From assembly GCA_020086605.1 (NCBI GenBank), contig JACBWW010000002.1, positions 31,655,287 through 31,719,286 on the forward strand: a DNA stretch of 64,000 nt, read 5' to 3'. The DNA is from Lanius collurio (Eukaryota; Chordata; Aves; Passeriformes; Laniidae). Position 1 is the first letter of the stretch; each line of letters starts with the position of its first letter. The position numbers and the translations under genes were made by a program. The notes under the pieces were generated by a model that saw only the letters and a list, made by a program, of their open reading frames with translations, was not told where the DNA came from and made no database searches. Below are positions 40,201-52,289 of the stretch, piece by piece.

Positions 40201-41007
40201 TCCCCTGGCTTCAGTATTTAGGTCAGTTTTTTTTAATATCTTTATCAGTGATCTACATGAGGAGATCAGGTGCTCCCTCAGTCAGTTTGTAAATACCTCT
40301 GAGTTGGGTGGGACTGTTGATGGAGTATAGGAAGCTTTGCAGAGGAAACCAAACAGGCTAGATCAGTGGGCCAAGGCCAATTGTATGAGATTCAACAAGG
40401 GCAAGTGCTGAGTCCTTCCTTTAAGTCACAGCAACCTCATGTAATTCTACAGGCTTGGGAGAGCTGCCCAGTGGAAAAGAACTTGGAGGTGCCGCTGCTC
40501 AACAGCAACTGAACATGAGCCAGTGTGTTCCCAGGTGGGCAAAAAGGCCAATGGCACCCCAGGCTGTATCAGAAACTGTGTGTCCAGCTGGACCAGGGCT
40601 GTGTTCATCCCTTCGCACTCGGCACTGGTGAGGCCATACTGTGAGTGCTGAGTTCAGTTTTAGATCCCTACAAGAAGGACATTGAGGTGCTGGAGTACGT
40701 CCAGGGAAGGGCAACAGAGCTGGTGAAGCATCAGGAGCACAAGTCCTGTGACGAGAGGCTGAGGGAGCTGAGGCTGCCTAGCCTGGGGAAAAGGAGGCTT
40801 AGAGAGAGATCTTATTGCTCCTGCCTGAAAGGAGTCTGTGGCCAGGTAGAGGTTGGTCTCTTCTCCCAGGTAACAAGAGACAGGATAAGAGGAAATGGCC
40901 CCAGGTTGTGCCAGAGCAGTTTAGATTTATATTAGGAAAAATTTCTTTACTGAAATGTTGTTCAAGCTTTACAAGGGACTGCCCAGGGAAGTGGTTAAGT
41001 CACCATC

Positions 41008-41433
41008 CCTGTGATGCCTTGAGGTGGCCCCTAAAAGCAGATACCAGACAAGAATAAGAGAATAAAAGTATTTATTTGAAGGGCCTTCAAAGGCCTGGGC
41101 AGGTTGAAAGCTACACCCAAAATGGACCTTGGGTCACGGGTTCCTCACACTTTCATAAGTTTGATTCATTTGCATATCAGGGTTAATTGTCCAATTATAA
41201 CTTCAGTTAATGATGTAATTACTCCAAGTTCCTCCCCCCCCCGCCTTCCTTCAGAGGCTTTTAGTCTACACATTTTGGGCCATGGTGTCCTTGAGGTAGA
41301 AGCCTAGAGAGACTTGTTATGCCCAAGCAGCATGAGAGAACAGCAGCTAACAGGCTGTATGAAGTTTCAGAGTTACACACTAGGCAGTACAAGATTTGAA
41401 AAATATAAAAGTTAAAACCTAAGGCATCACCTG
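41008..41433. other. Target-site duplication CCTG flanking the solo LTR
   Basis: CCTG at 41008-41011 and again at 41430-41433 brackets the LTR. Removing the insert and one copy restores the CR1 reading CATCCCTGGAGATATTTAAA, as in intact CR1s, so the duplication is real. A 4-bp duplication is typical of gammaretrovirus-like (class I) integrases. Confidence 0.88.
41012..41429 (-). mobile_element. Solo LTR of an avian endogenous retrovirus, inside CR1
   Basis: The 418-bp insert starts TG and ends CA, with a perfect 9-bp inverted terminal repeat (TGATGCCTT and AAGGCATCA). Orientation is minus, because on that strand an AATAAA poly(A) signal (41071-41076) is followed by a T-rich U5-like end. A perfect octamer motif ATGCAAAT (41168-41175) lies upstream in the U3-like part. 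No internal retroviral coding sequence or second LTR is present, so it is a solo LTR left by recombination between the two LTRs. I cannot name the family. Confidence 0.85.
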
Positions 41434-41569
41434 GAGATATTTAAAAGACATGAGCACATGTCACTTAGGGACCTGGTTTAGTGCTGGTCTTAGCAGTGCT
41501 GGGTTAACAGTTGGACTCAATGGTCTAAGAGATCTTTTCCAACCTTAACAATTCTACAATTCTATATGC

Positions 41570-44500
41570 CACCAATATTTTTTTTGATTAGCTGATCTAT
41601 TGTGACTTCTCAAAAATTAATATTTGTGTTTTGGTTTCAGATCATTGAACACCAGGCCTTTATTATTCTAATTAATTGTTTATTTCATGAGTTCTCACCC
41701 TTTTTAAAGTTTGGCTGGTTCCTGCAGTTTTAAATAGCAAACAACTGTTTGAGGTGAAAAAACCCATGATATACTAAATAAAAATAATGATTTATTAATC
41801 AGTTTTCAGTAGTTCTTTAAAAGTTCACAACAATGTTTCATTACATTTTATTCCAAGACACACTGTGTGTCTTTGCTTACATGTTTTATTTCTATTCCCC
41901 CCCCCCCCCATTGTATTTTTCAAGTGCAGATATCAGGGAGCATGTCTAATGCGGACAGAAGACCAGAATTCATGTTCAGAACTAAAACATTCTATGATCT
42001 TCCCCCTGTGAAAGAAATTGCTCGTCTAGAAACAAAACAATTTATTTTAATCTTATCACTAGGTGAAACTCAAGTTGGCTTTAATCTGTACAACTCCATC
42101 TAACTCTTGGGGCTATCCTTAGGAAGTCAGGCTCAGTGTACAGTAACTCCAAGGTCACTCTTGGTGGTCAGTGGAAGGAGACGGACTTTTCACCATACCT
42201 AAAACTGAATTACCATATGAATGTATTTATCTCCATCCTGAGACAACAGACATAGGCTCAAGTGACTACTATGCTCTCAGCTGCCAGATGTTAGACAAGA
42301 ATCCAGCCAGATCTGACCATTTTGTCCTAGCAAAGTAAGAGGTAAACAAGCATTTCTCCAATGTACATTTTTCATTTTATTCTTGCAACAGTAACACTAA
42401 TATCTGCCTTCTAACTGCCTCATCTTCCTGCTTAAAAAGTTGTGTGTCCAGTTTTAATTGGAGAGGTTGAAATTAATTTTCTTTTGGTGGGTTTATACTA
42501 TTTCCCACAGCTCTACTAGAAGTGGCTTTCTGTTTCAGGGAATTTTAAGAAATGAAAGACCTGCTACATGGTAGTCTTCTAGTATAAAAATGGGCTTTGT
42601 AAAATTTCCTTGTGTAGCTCCCTGCTGTCTGACCTTGAGAAAAGAAGCAGGAGGTGTGTGTGTTTGACTTAAGTATTAACAGATAGGCTGGACAGTGAAT
42701 TCTTCAATAGTCCACTAAAAAGCAAGAGATTCAACATAAAAGGAAAATTCTGACCTTTACATTTAAGCCTCTTGCAGTTACTAGGGAAAAGAACTGTGGC
42801 TTCTCTATAATATTAGTCAACAATTCTGTCCACTTCTGGTGCAGAGTAATCCTCTATCCCACACTGGGAGATAAAACAAGTAGAAAAAAGGCCAAATCCT
42901 TCCTAAACGACTCTACCCTTCCCAAGAGGATGAGTAAATGTCAGCCAGCTGCCCTGAAGTAAAATCTTTACCCATTAAAATAGTACATTAGCACTTAGGT
43001 CAGTATGGCATGAGGCACAGAATTTGCTCCAGTAGCAAGGTTTTAATCTTTCAGCCTGATTCATTCGAGTAGCTCTGGAGGTCTCAAATTACCTATTCCA
43101 CTGATCTGCAGGAAGTAATATGCCTGTGAAGGGATTTAGTTGCAGGGACATTACTGGCAAGAATCACGTTAGGTTTTCTGTAGTGACTATTTTGCTGTGA
43201 AAGCTTGACAATCTAATACTTCATAAAAACTTTGTGATTTTTTGACTAAATACATTACGTGACCATTTTGAGTATTTTTCACTTTTAGTCACACTGCACA
43301 GTTTTGAGGAATTCACATAGAGGAGCAGTGACTGCAGGCAAATTCTGTGACTTCTGTGGTTGAGTACTAGACATACAAAGGATTAAATATTTTCATTAAT
43401 AATTACTCACATGACAAAATAGGCAAGGAGAGCTGTAATGACAACACTCAACCAAAAGTGGAAGAGATTTAATTTTCATTTTTTCCCTCCTGACACCACT
43501 TTTCACAGGAAGACTGTGCTCCTCACCCAATAGCATTGTAGAAACACAGTCTTATACAGCACACTCAAATATTGGCAAGTGCAAGGCTGATTTACACCAT
43601 AACCTTAAGCAAAAGCTTTTTGAGACCCAAGTAGAATTTCTGATGGAATCAGAATCAGTGTTTTCTGTTAGCTGAAAAGCCCTCAAAAACAGATCTCCCT
43701 ATTCTTATTTTGCATTCACATCTGTCACTCTGCCTGGTAACAAACGACAGATTGGCTCCTGCACAAGCATTGCCACCCAGACCTCAATTTGAGCATTAAC
43801 AGCCCTTAGGTAGAGCTCGATATATTGCTCCTCAGCAAGTTTAAGATCTCTAGGAGCTCCTTAGGGACAGCCCTAAAAATTAAGTTTGTCAGGTGAATAC
43901 AACCATCATTTGATATTTAAATTCCCTGTAGTGCTGTCAACACTTTCTTGAAGTGATGACTGAACAGGTGGATTTATTTCAGAGTGGCTGACAGCCACTC
44001 TTTCTACTAGACCTTTATTTTAGAACTTGGCATTAGATCCTGCTTTTTAAGTACTTAAGGAAAAAACAAAGAGGAAAATATATGTGCTCAGTTTTTCACT
44101 CTTCTTTGTTTCCTGCCATCCCACTGGAGCTGCACCTGCAGCAATCAGGTGGAAAAAGAGGGCTATTCATCAAGGTGGAAATTGATAAGTTACTTTTCTC
44201 TGAAACTAAGATAAGTGCGACTGTTTTTTCTAAGTATAAAGGAAAAGAGCAAGTGCTGCAATGTTTACAGGGTAAAATTTCCCCAATGAATTTGGTGCAT
44301 TGGCGTGTGATGTGACAGTTGCCTGGTAGAAAACCAAAACAACCAATAAAAAATGCAGTTAAAACAAGCCTGCTGTGTTACAGCTTTTGCCAGTTGTCTC
44401 AGCAAATGTGTCACTGCCTCAAGTTGCAGAACTAGAGACTGAAATCCACTCTGTGTTTTTACAAACACACCACACCTGATGTGCAGCATTGCTGCTACTG

Positions 44501-44780
44501 TAATGCTGGCTCCTCTCTCTCACCCTCCCCTCGTGTCACCCCCAGACAAAGCTGGGTTACTGCTGCAACCCACTGCGTCCTGCAGTATTTGGTGCCTGCA
44601 ATTGAAGAGATCTCTGTGCATTGTGTTTGGGAGGGGTTCCCTCCACGTACTCTTCATTGTACAACATCAAAATGTAATATAATTTGGAGGCTGAGAAAAT
44701 GTATTATAAGTATTAGGAAGTAAAGTCCTGCTACCCTCCGCACACATCCATATATAATTTTATGGTCTATAAGTAAAAAC
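41570..44780. other. Intronic sequence with a C13 run
   Basis: AT-rich sequence without a recognised gene. A homopolymer of 13 C at 41897-41909 is the only obvious simple repeat. Confidence 0.55.
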
Positions 44781-44781
44781 T

Positions 44782-44945
44782 TAGAATTATGGAATTATGG
44801 AATCGTTTGGGTTAGAAGGGACCTAAAATTCATCTATTCCACCACCCCCCTCAATAAACAGGGACATCTTTCACTAGAACACATCACTCAAATCCTCATT
44901 AAACCCAAACTTGAATATTTGGAGGGATGGGGCATCTACCACCTG
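44782..44945 (-). repeat. CR1 LINE 3' fragment
   Basis: The order of AGAATTATGGAATTATGGAA, GGGTTAGAAGGGACCTAAAA, CATCTTTCACTAGAACACA and GGAGGGATGGGGCATC is that of a reverse-complement CR1 3' end, including the terminal 8-mer repeats at its start. It is 5' truncated. Confidence 0.9.
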
Positions 44946-44949
44946 TCTG

Positions 44950-47530
44950 TTACAATTTGTATTTCCTAGAGTTAGCCTATAAGCACCTTACAAGTGGTCC
45001 TTATCTCCAAGTAAAACAAAAGACCTAAAGTGACAATGTCTGTTGTAAATCCATCAATGAAAAAGAAATATGACAGCTATCTAAGAGTAAGTGTAAGTCA
45101 ACTTGCAATAAGAGATCCAACAGAGAAGGGAAGAGAATAAGATAAGCAAGAAATTTCATGAAAACTCTAAAATAAAATTATGAATTCTGGAAATAATCCC
45201 AGAAAAAGGAAAGATGTCTGTTATACATACAAAGGAAAAATAGGTTTCCTCAAACTAGTCAGAAATGGTCCTGCTATAAAAAAGTGTGGAGAAAACTACT
45301 TAGTAATATATTTTTCAACCTGCACTGCCCAGCTGCTAAATTAGATTTGGAACACAAGAGATCCCACAAAGGATGTGTTGTTCTCATACTCACAAAATTC
45401 TGAAAATCAGTGTCTAATAAAGTTATACATGCCTAAATCTTTTATTACTTTGTTATTTGTCTTGAAAAAGGTGAAATTTCTGGGCTTGATGGTTGGTGTC
45501 CTATGCCCTGTGTATCCCACATATATTTAGGGAAATAGCAGAAGGTAGAAAATACGCTCAAGGCACTTGGAATTTGCCATCTATTACTGGCATTTCCAGA
45601 AAGGTCAAGAATTTCAGGAATCAGCATTATTGGTTTGTAGTCTGTTCATGGTATTTAGTTTTGTGTAGACATCTTAGCAGTTGCAATCATTTGAGTGAGA
45701 TTAGGAGGCATGCTATGAGATGATTTACAATCGAAGGTGGGAATCATTCTGGTGGAGCTGATAGGAGGCCAGGGGGATGCTTGGGCTGTGGGTCCTCCAG
45801 GAGACAGCAATTACAGCTGATGAAGGTGTTCTCACATGGATGTTTTTAGAGGCCATAAGTCAAAGGATTCTTATAATTCATGGACCTCCAGACAAATTTT
45901 CTTTATACCAATGAAGAGTTGCCCATCCATGCCAGTGGGAGAGCCAGCCTGGATTCAACTAATGCACTCCATGCACACACAAAAATCAACACTAAAATGG
46001 ACGACCCTGAAGGCAGTGTCAGTAGCAAACAAAGAAACCAGAAAAGACTGTAAGTAAGCAGTCTCATTTCCCTAGAAGTTTTCAGAAAGATCAAGAACAT
46101 ATTGCTGCTGTTCATGAAGTACCCGGCCTTTGACTCCATACTTAAAGGACTACCAATCTGCTACTTTCAGCAGCACTAAAATTTTCTTCAAGAAGCAAAA
46201 GAGCTGATGATTCCCCATTTCATAGCTCAATTATATTTCTTTAATGTCATATCATAAATGCTGAAAATATGACCTGCAGCACTGTTACTCCTCCCTGAAG
46301 GCACACCAGCATCACTCGTCTGCCCATTCATGATGCTGTTTCCTGTCCAGAGACATAAACTTCAATATGACACAAAATTCCAAACTCACCAGCCTGAAAG
46401 CTCTGAGAGGCAGTGTGCTCAGTGTGCCATCTGGGAAAAAGCTTCTTTACTGTTTTTCAAGGCAGCCCACAGGAACCACCCACTTGCAGTTACTGACCTT
46501 GAATTTGATCTGTATGGATATTGTCAATCCTTGTTAGCATGTTTCTGATAGGAGGTGGAGAAGATGCTTTTTCAAACTCTTCAAGAGAGCTCTTTCATTC
46601 ACTCTTGAGCGTGGGGACTGAGCCTCATATGACTACAGCACCATGCAAACAGACTAACCCAAAGCCTCTGGGAGGTGTTTTAACAAAATTTCTCATCAAC
46701 AGAATGCTTCAGCTGGCTCATCACAGCTGAAATCCCTGGTGGAAACACTGAGAAACATTGGCAGTCAGTTTTCTGAGGTTCCAAGAGTTACCAGTCACAT
46801 ATAAGGAAAGAAAGGAGAAACCCAGACTTCGGAATGCAGATCCCACTCCACAGATCTCCTGACCTTCTGTACCATTTGGGTATTCAGAAAATACGTTTCA
46901 AAACACTAGGAGCTATTCCAGAATTATATTCTAATTGGGATTCTTTCATTTGCTCCTGCCTTTTCCCTTGACCCTAGGGAAATAAGTTAATTCCCCTTGC
47001 ATTGGTTTTCCCTAAAAATAAAAGAGCAATGATTTTCTGTCATACCAACCTCTAAGTGACAACATAATTTTTAGCTGATCAGTGTTTGCCAAAAGCATTA
47101 AAACCTGTCAAGAAAAATGCCAAGCCTTTCTAGTATACCGAGGGAGACAGAAGAAAAATGTCGAAGTCATAGTAGCTTTCCCTTAGTGGAAAGTTCCTGG
47201 CTTTACACAAACAAATATTTTCCTGTCAGCATTTACCACCAACTATATGAATCATTTGCATTTCATTTTCACAGTAAGCTCTTTAAAAATAAACATAACA
47301 TCTCTTGTGAAAAGCATTTTCATGGGATTTCAAAATGCCCAAGAGCATAGTCTGGTACACCGGATTCAGATACACCCTACTGCAGTGTGAAGAGGTAATG
47401 GAAGATAACTGAGAAATAGGGAGGTAATAAACTTATTTTGTGCTGAATGGCAAAAAGAGTTTTTAAAAATTAATTTGACTGTTGCAACTAAGATGTGCTC
47501 TGGGGGGAGAATCTGCTTGCTCCTACTGTG
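44950..47530. other. Intronic sequence without recognised features
   Basis: AT-rich sequence. Open frames of about 60-78 codons overlap on both strands without known domains. Confidence 0.5.
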
Positions 47531-47535
47531 GCCAA

Positions 47536-47600
47536 CAGGAACATGAGAACAGCCACACTGGTTCACACCGGATGTCCGCATAGTCCATCCCCTCAGCAGT
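47536..47600 (-). repeat. Ancient CR1-like LINE fragment
   Basis: ACATGAGAACAGCCACACTG, then GTTCACACCGGATGTCC and TAGTCCATCC resembles the old amniote CR1 3' block that reads ACATAAGAAC-GCCATACTGG in reptiles. It is short and diverged; the flanks are unrecognisable. Confidence 0.6.
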
Positions 47601-47604
47601 AATA

Positions 47605-50600
47605 TTCACAGTGCTTAAGACAGCCATTTATGTTTCTCTCAAGTTTCTCTCTTTGAGTTGTGTCTTGTTTACTGCATATTATTCTCAGAAAAGATGAAAA
47701 CCTATGCTTTTCCAAAATATTTAGAGACAGGCCCCTTGCTGAACCACCAAATCAGCAGCATTTACCAAAACCATGTGCACAAAAAATTGGAAGTCCTCTG
47801 TTTCAGAGAAAGTGAATGTGATCACCTTCATTGTCAATGTAATAATTTTTAAGTACAATGATTATGTTTTATTACCTTATGTGAAAATGCTTATTTTTAC
47901 TAAAGAAATGCTCAACAGTACTTGGCAGCACTATTTTTTAGTACTATGAATAGTGTTACACTCCAATGGGTTGGATGAACAAGATCCCATTCCATAAGGG
48001 TGGGACTTCAGGTGGCAGCCCTTTCTAAAGCTGTTAATATTCCCCAGTTTTCCTCTTCCTCTGATCTCTTCCTCCTGTCTCATGCTTCAGATATGGCATT
48101 CCCACAGCACTACTTGACTCCCCAGGCTACTAATCCAAACAGAGTTCTCTGTGCCAGTAGCACCTGTGAGAGTGCTTTGGCAAACAGGGCTCACGTTATT
48201 TCACTTTGCTGCCAGCAGATGTGCAGTACAGCACCATGCTATAGGCTGGCTGTTCCAGAGAAGTAACCAGAATATCTCCCTGTTTTCAACCATCCCTGGG
48301 CATGGGTTTTAAATTCTGTATTCTATAGAGATGTAGAGGACCCATCTTTCTGTTCTCTGCCCATTTATTTCCTCAATGCTGCTGCAATGTAGCTGTGTAA
48401 CAGTGGGCACTCACCTTAACAGTTGATGGCTGACATATTAAAATAATTTCTCAGAGATTTCCCTGCAGCTATTTCCCCTCTAAAAGTTGGGCTTTGGCTC
48501 CAGAGGATACTAAATAACATCTCACCCAGGCCAGTTAGGAGCAATCCTTGTCATTCCTAAGAGCCAGGTTTGGGATGCGGAGATGCTAAAAGTTTTGCAA
48601 CATTGTGCAAATGGGAAGAGAACACAAAGAGTTTCTCCATCTTTATTTAATCTTTATTAATGTAGCATCTCTTAGTATGTTTAGAGTTTGGTGTATGCTT
48701 TGGGACACACTGCAAGAGGGAAACTGCTTTCACTTCAGGTTTCCTCTCAAACAGTGATGCCTCCTCACTCAGGCTCTGAGACACGGTTTTGCACTATTGA
48801 TTGCATTTATTTAAATGAGCAACAAGCAACCTGTCAACACCCACATGGCAAGTTTTCTCCTCTTTTCTCTTTAGGCACTCTAGATTATTTAAAAGAAAAA
48901 GTTTACAAAAGGAGCCAGGGAAAAATAAAAATATCAAGGCAAAGTGCTTCACATCTGGAGGTATAGAAATAATGCATCTCAACCCCAAGAAAAACAGTAA
49001 AACAATAATGTTTAATTTATCACACATACCACTAGATGTTAAATACTGCTGTCCAGTATGTAGTTTCTGCAACAAATTGTGAATATTTCAATCTCATTAA
49101 CCCTTTCCACATTCCCATAATATGGAAAAAAAAATGTTTAAGATAATGGAGATTATCCAAAACAGGCATGGGTAGCATTTGGTTGAGATTCAATGAACTT
49201 TCAGTTTCTTTAACTTAAGGTGTGGCAGTTCCAGATGTCTGGAAATGGGCTGTATTTTATCCTAGAAAGACCAAAGAGGGTAAATTGATATGCTGCTCTT
49301 TCACAGCAGCACTCCCAGTTACCTCATCTTGGTAAACTTACACAGACTCCCAAGCTCTTTAGGGTTTGGAGTTTCATTGTGGAAAATATGACACAGTGAT
49401 GGATATCATCAAGCCACAAAATGTGCCATGCTCTAATGTGAGGCCATCACAACTGTCATGAGATCTGTGCCTCTGCTATTCTTTGCTATTCATCTGCCCA
49501 TTGTGCTCACTGCTGCTCTGGACTATGCTCTCCTCCCATCACTCTTTTGCCTTGGGTAAGTAGACTGAAAGCTCTGAAGCACTGGCTGTCTCTCTGCATG
49601 TGAACCAAGCACAGGCAACAGACCTTCAGTTGCAATTGAGAGCTCTCAGTAATGCTGATAAGTAGTACAGATTCAATTACACAGACCAGACACTTACTCT
49701 AATCTCAGTTACCCACCTGTGCAGATGGAAAATTGCTCAAAAGAAAACCCCTAGTGCCAGCCTGATAAAGTACAACAAATACTCTGTCCAACAATTACTT
49801 TGGAGAGGGTTAGTTGCCCATGCTGATGCTTCTGGGACTAACTGTTTCCTTCCTTACACTAATGATTTTTTCCTTGTGAAAGAAAATCCTTCTGACATTA
49901 TTTTCTTGCTTTTCTAACAAGCTTGCTCTGAAAGGTCTCAGCACCAAATCCTTGTAAGCAAACTGAATGCACAGAATAATCCAACTTCTATGCAAAGGCA
50001 GACAAAGACAGTGGTAGCTAACTCTCATTCTTGTATTATTGCAGAAAATTACAAGGCATAGCCAAGACAACAAGCTATGCTACAGGAGACTGACTTGCAG
50101 CACTCTGAGGGTGGAGCATTCTTCTGGCTTATCCTGTTCTTGGCTTTAAACATCTGGTACCAACACAAAGAAATTGTATATTTTTTCCCTGCTAATTGAG
50201 AAGTACCTGACTGATTGCTTATGGCTGGCAAGTGTCTGATAACAGGAAATGGTGGCACAGCAGTTCGATGGGTTAAGAACTATGAGACAGGAAAACCAAT
50301 TATAGGAATCTTCATTTAAACATTTTTGCATATTGATTGAGGAATGTCAGCCTTAGATTTGTTGAAAGTGCTTGGAAACAGGAATTGCTAAGCGCCAACT
50401 GTTATTGTCATTACTATCAGTGTTTTCATGACCGTAGTTGTTCTGAGACCTACTCACAAATCAGTTTCTCACTGGGAGAATGAAACACAGAGGAGTAGTT
50501 CAATGAAACTTCCTCTCAACTCCCTGAAATCTCTTTTTCACCATGGTATTGCAGCTGGGCCACTGTTGTCTGGGAGCCAAGAGCATAGCAGAGAAGTTCT

Positions 50601-51655
50601 TTGGAAAACTCTATGTCACCTCTGTGGTCTCTATTTGAGCCTCCACAACTAGGCACTAAGCAGGAGAAGCTCCAAGGCAGCCTGGTGATGAAAACACGTG
50701 GCTGAATCACACCTTATGTTGGTGTTTCTGGGATCCCAGGGACCGTTTAGTCCCTGTAAGGACCAAACCATCTCTCAGCAGTCTCGGAGCTGGAGATGGA
50801 CAATGTGCTGTCCTCTACTACTTGCACTACCAGTGATGGCATCAGAAAGATGAACCAGGGAACAACAAAAGACTTTTTACAAGGACAGATAAGGTCCCAA
50901 GGGAAAGATTTGTTCAAAACAGATGTCCTGTGGCTGGGGTTTATTGGAAAATACTTCAATATCAAGATGAAGAGCAAACAAAGTTGTGAAAAGAAGCTGA
51001 TGAAAGTAACTACTCTGACTTTCAAGCAGCCATAATTGAACTGGAAAGAGGAAAGTAATATTGATTGAAAATCCAAAGTAAAGCAAAGTGGTTCACTTTC
51101 AGACCCAGCAGACAAAAGGAAAAAAAAAGTAAACAAGTAGTCTGAAAGGCATCCATTATTTTAGCAATGTGAATTAGATGTTAAAATGTCAATTCATTTT
51201 TCATAGTCAAAATATTATTTAGAGAATAGATAAAACCTTCTAATTTCCAATAAACCATTCTGAAATTAATATTCTGTACTAAATCCTGCTCAAATTGCTC
51301 AAGCATATCATTGTATGGAAGTCATTAGGACTGTACAAATGAGTAATGGCAGCAGGAGCTGGCCTTTTATTGGCATGACTTTGAAATGGCTGCCTTACTC
51401 AAGCACGTCTATAAAACACTCTTGCCACACTATCACGTATTCCATTTACTTCCCTTTTAAGAGAGAGGGGAAAAGGTTATTCTAGAAATACTTTAGAGTA
51501 ATAAAATCTTTATTGCTACAATTTTTTTGTATCTCTTATGCCTGTGAAGCCAGTTGATTTAGTTACGTCCACAGTTCTGGGAGTGATAGAAGGTCAGTGC
51601 TTATACGTTTTGTACACTATTAAATATTACTTTAGCTAAAGTGTCCACAACTGTG
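47605..51655. other. Intronic sequence without recognised features
   Basis: Mixed AT-rich sequence. The longest open frame (about 50.75-51.14 kb, minus) is hydrophobic and low in complexity and matches nothing I know. Confidence 0.5.
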
Positions 51656-51657
51656 GG

Positions 51658-51658
<1 letters not shown>

Positions 51659-51686
<28 letters not shown>
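51659..51686. repeat. (TG)14 microsatellite
   Basis: Fourteen perfect TG units, likely length-polymorphic. Confidence 0.97.
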
Positions 51687-51690
<4 letters not shown>

Positions 51691-52204
51691 TTTAAGGTCA
51701 CATAACTCACAACTTGACATGAATGAAAAAACACATGCTAAATATATCATGGCCTCACAGTCCCTCCTCCCAGTGGGACACAGCAAGTGCTTCTGGTTAT
51801 GATGGTTTGCAAGGCAACAAATCTAAACAGGGGTGAATGAAACCTGTTACTGTAAATGAAAGATTGAGAAGAAAAATCTACCAGGAGCAGGGAACAATAG
51901 AAACACACTCATATATACAGGTTTGAGATCTTTTCAAATCTACATGAGTAACACAGACATTTTCAAAGCATTATTAATATATAAATATCTAACTGAATAT
52001 TTGGAACAACATCTTCTTGCATTAAATTCTAAACATGCACTCTTGTCCAGTTTATCTATTTAGTGTGCAATGAGCCAGATAAATCTCTGCCATCCCAGCT
52101 TTTTATTCATTGAAGCAGTAACATGTGCTATTGCTATATTCCTTCTCCTGCTCTTATCTTCCACTGCTGCTGGCACACAGATGACTTAAGAAACCAACTC
52201 CCTC

Positions 52205-52285
52205 ATCCCAAAAACAAACCAACAAAACCAAAACCAACCAAAACCAAAGAAACCAACAAAAAAACCCAAAACCCAACACCAAAAT
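52205..52285. repeat. CCAAAA-type simple repeat tract
   Basis: About 80 bp is made only of A and C apart from a single G, with repeated ACCAAAACC and CCAACA units and two CCC runs. The LRFN2 sense strand therefore carries many GG and GGG runs spaced by T-rich loops. Confidence 0.85.
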
Positions 52286-52289
52286 GCTC

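Larger units (their letters stand above)
40205..41566 (+). repeat. CR1 LINE, 3' part from reverse-transcriptase core, split by an LTR
   Basis: This is the longest CR1 copy in the window. It starts in the reverse-transcriptase region (frame reading FFNIFISDLHEEI), where the catalytic FADD box is replaced by FVNT at 40286-40297, so it is inactive. It continues through the ORF2 C-terminus (YKKDIEVLEYVQGRATELV) and the 3' UTR, and ends in GGTTGGACT-like sequence and two 8-mers ATTCTACA and ATTCTATA (41551-41566). It is interrupted at 41012-41429 by a solo LTR; without that insert it is about 940 bp. Confidence 0.95.

Noticed and set aside
40645..40935. Open frame of 96 codons on the plus strand
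   Set aside because: It is CR1 ORF2 C-terminal code upstream of the nested LTR, not a separate gene.
50747..51136. Minus-strand open frame of 129 codons rich in Phe, Leu and Ser
   Set aside because: The composition is that of an A/G-rich plus strand read antisense. The hydrophobicity is a by-product and no domain is seen.
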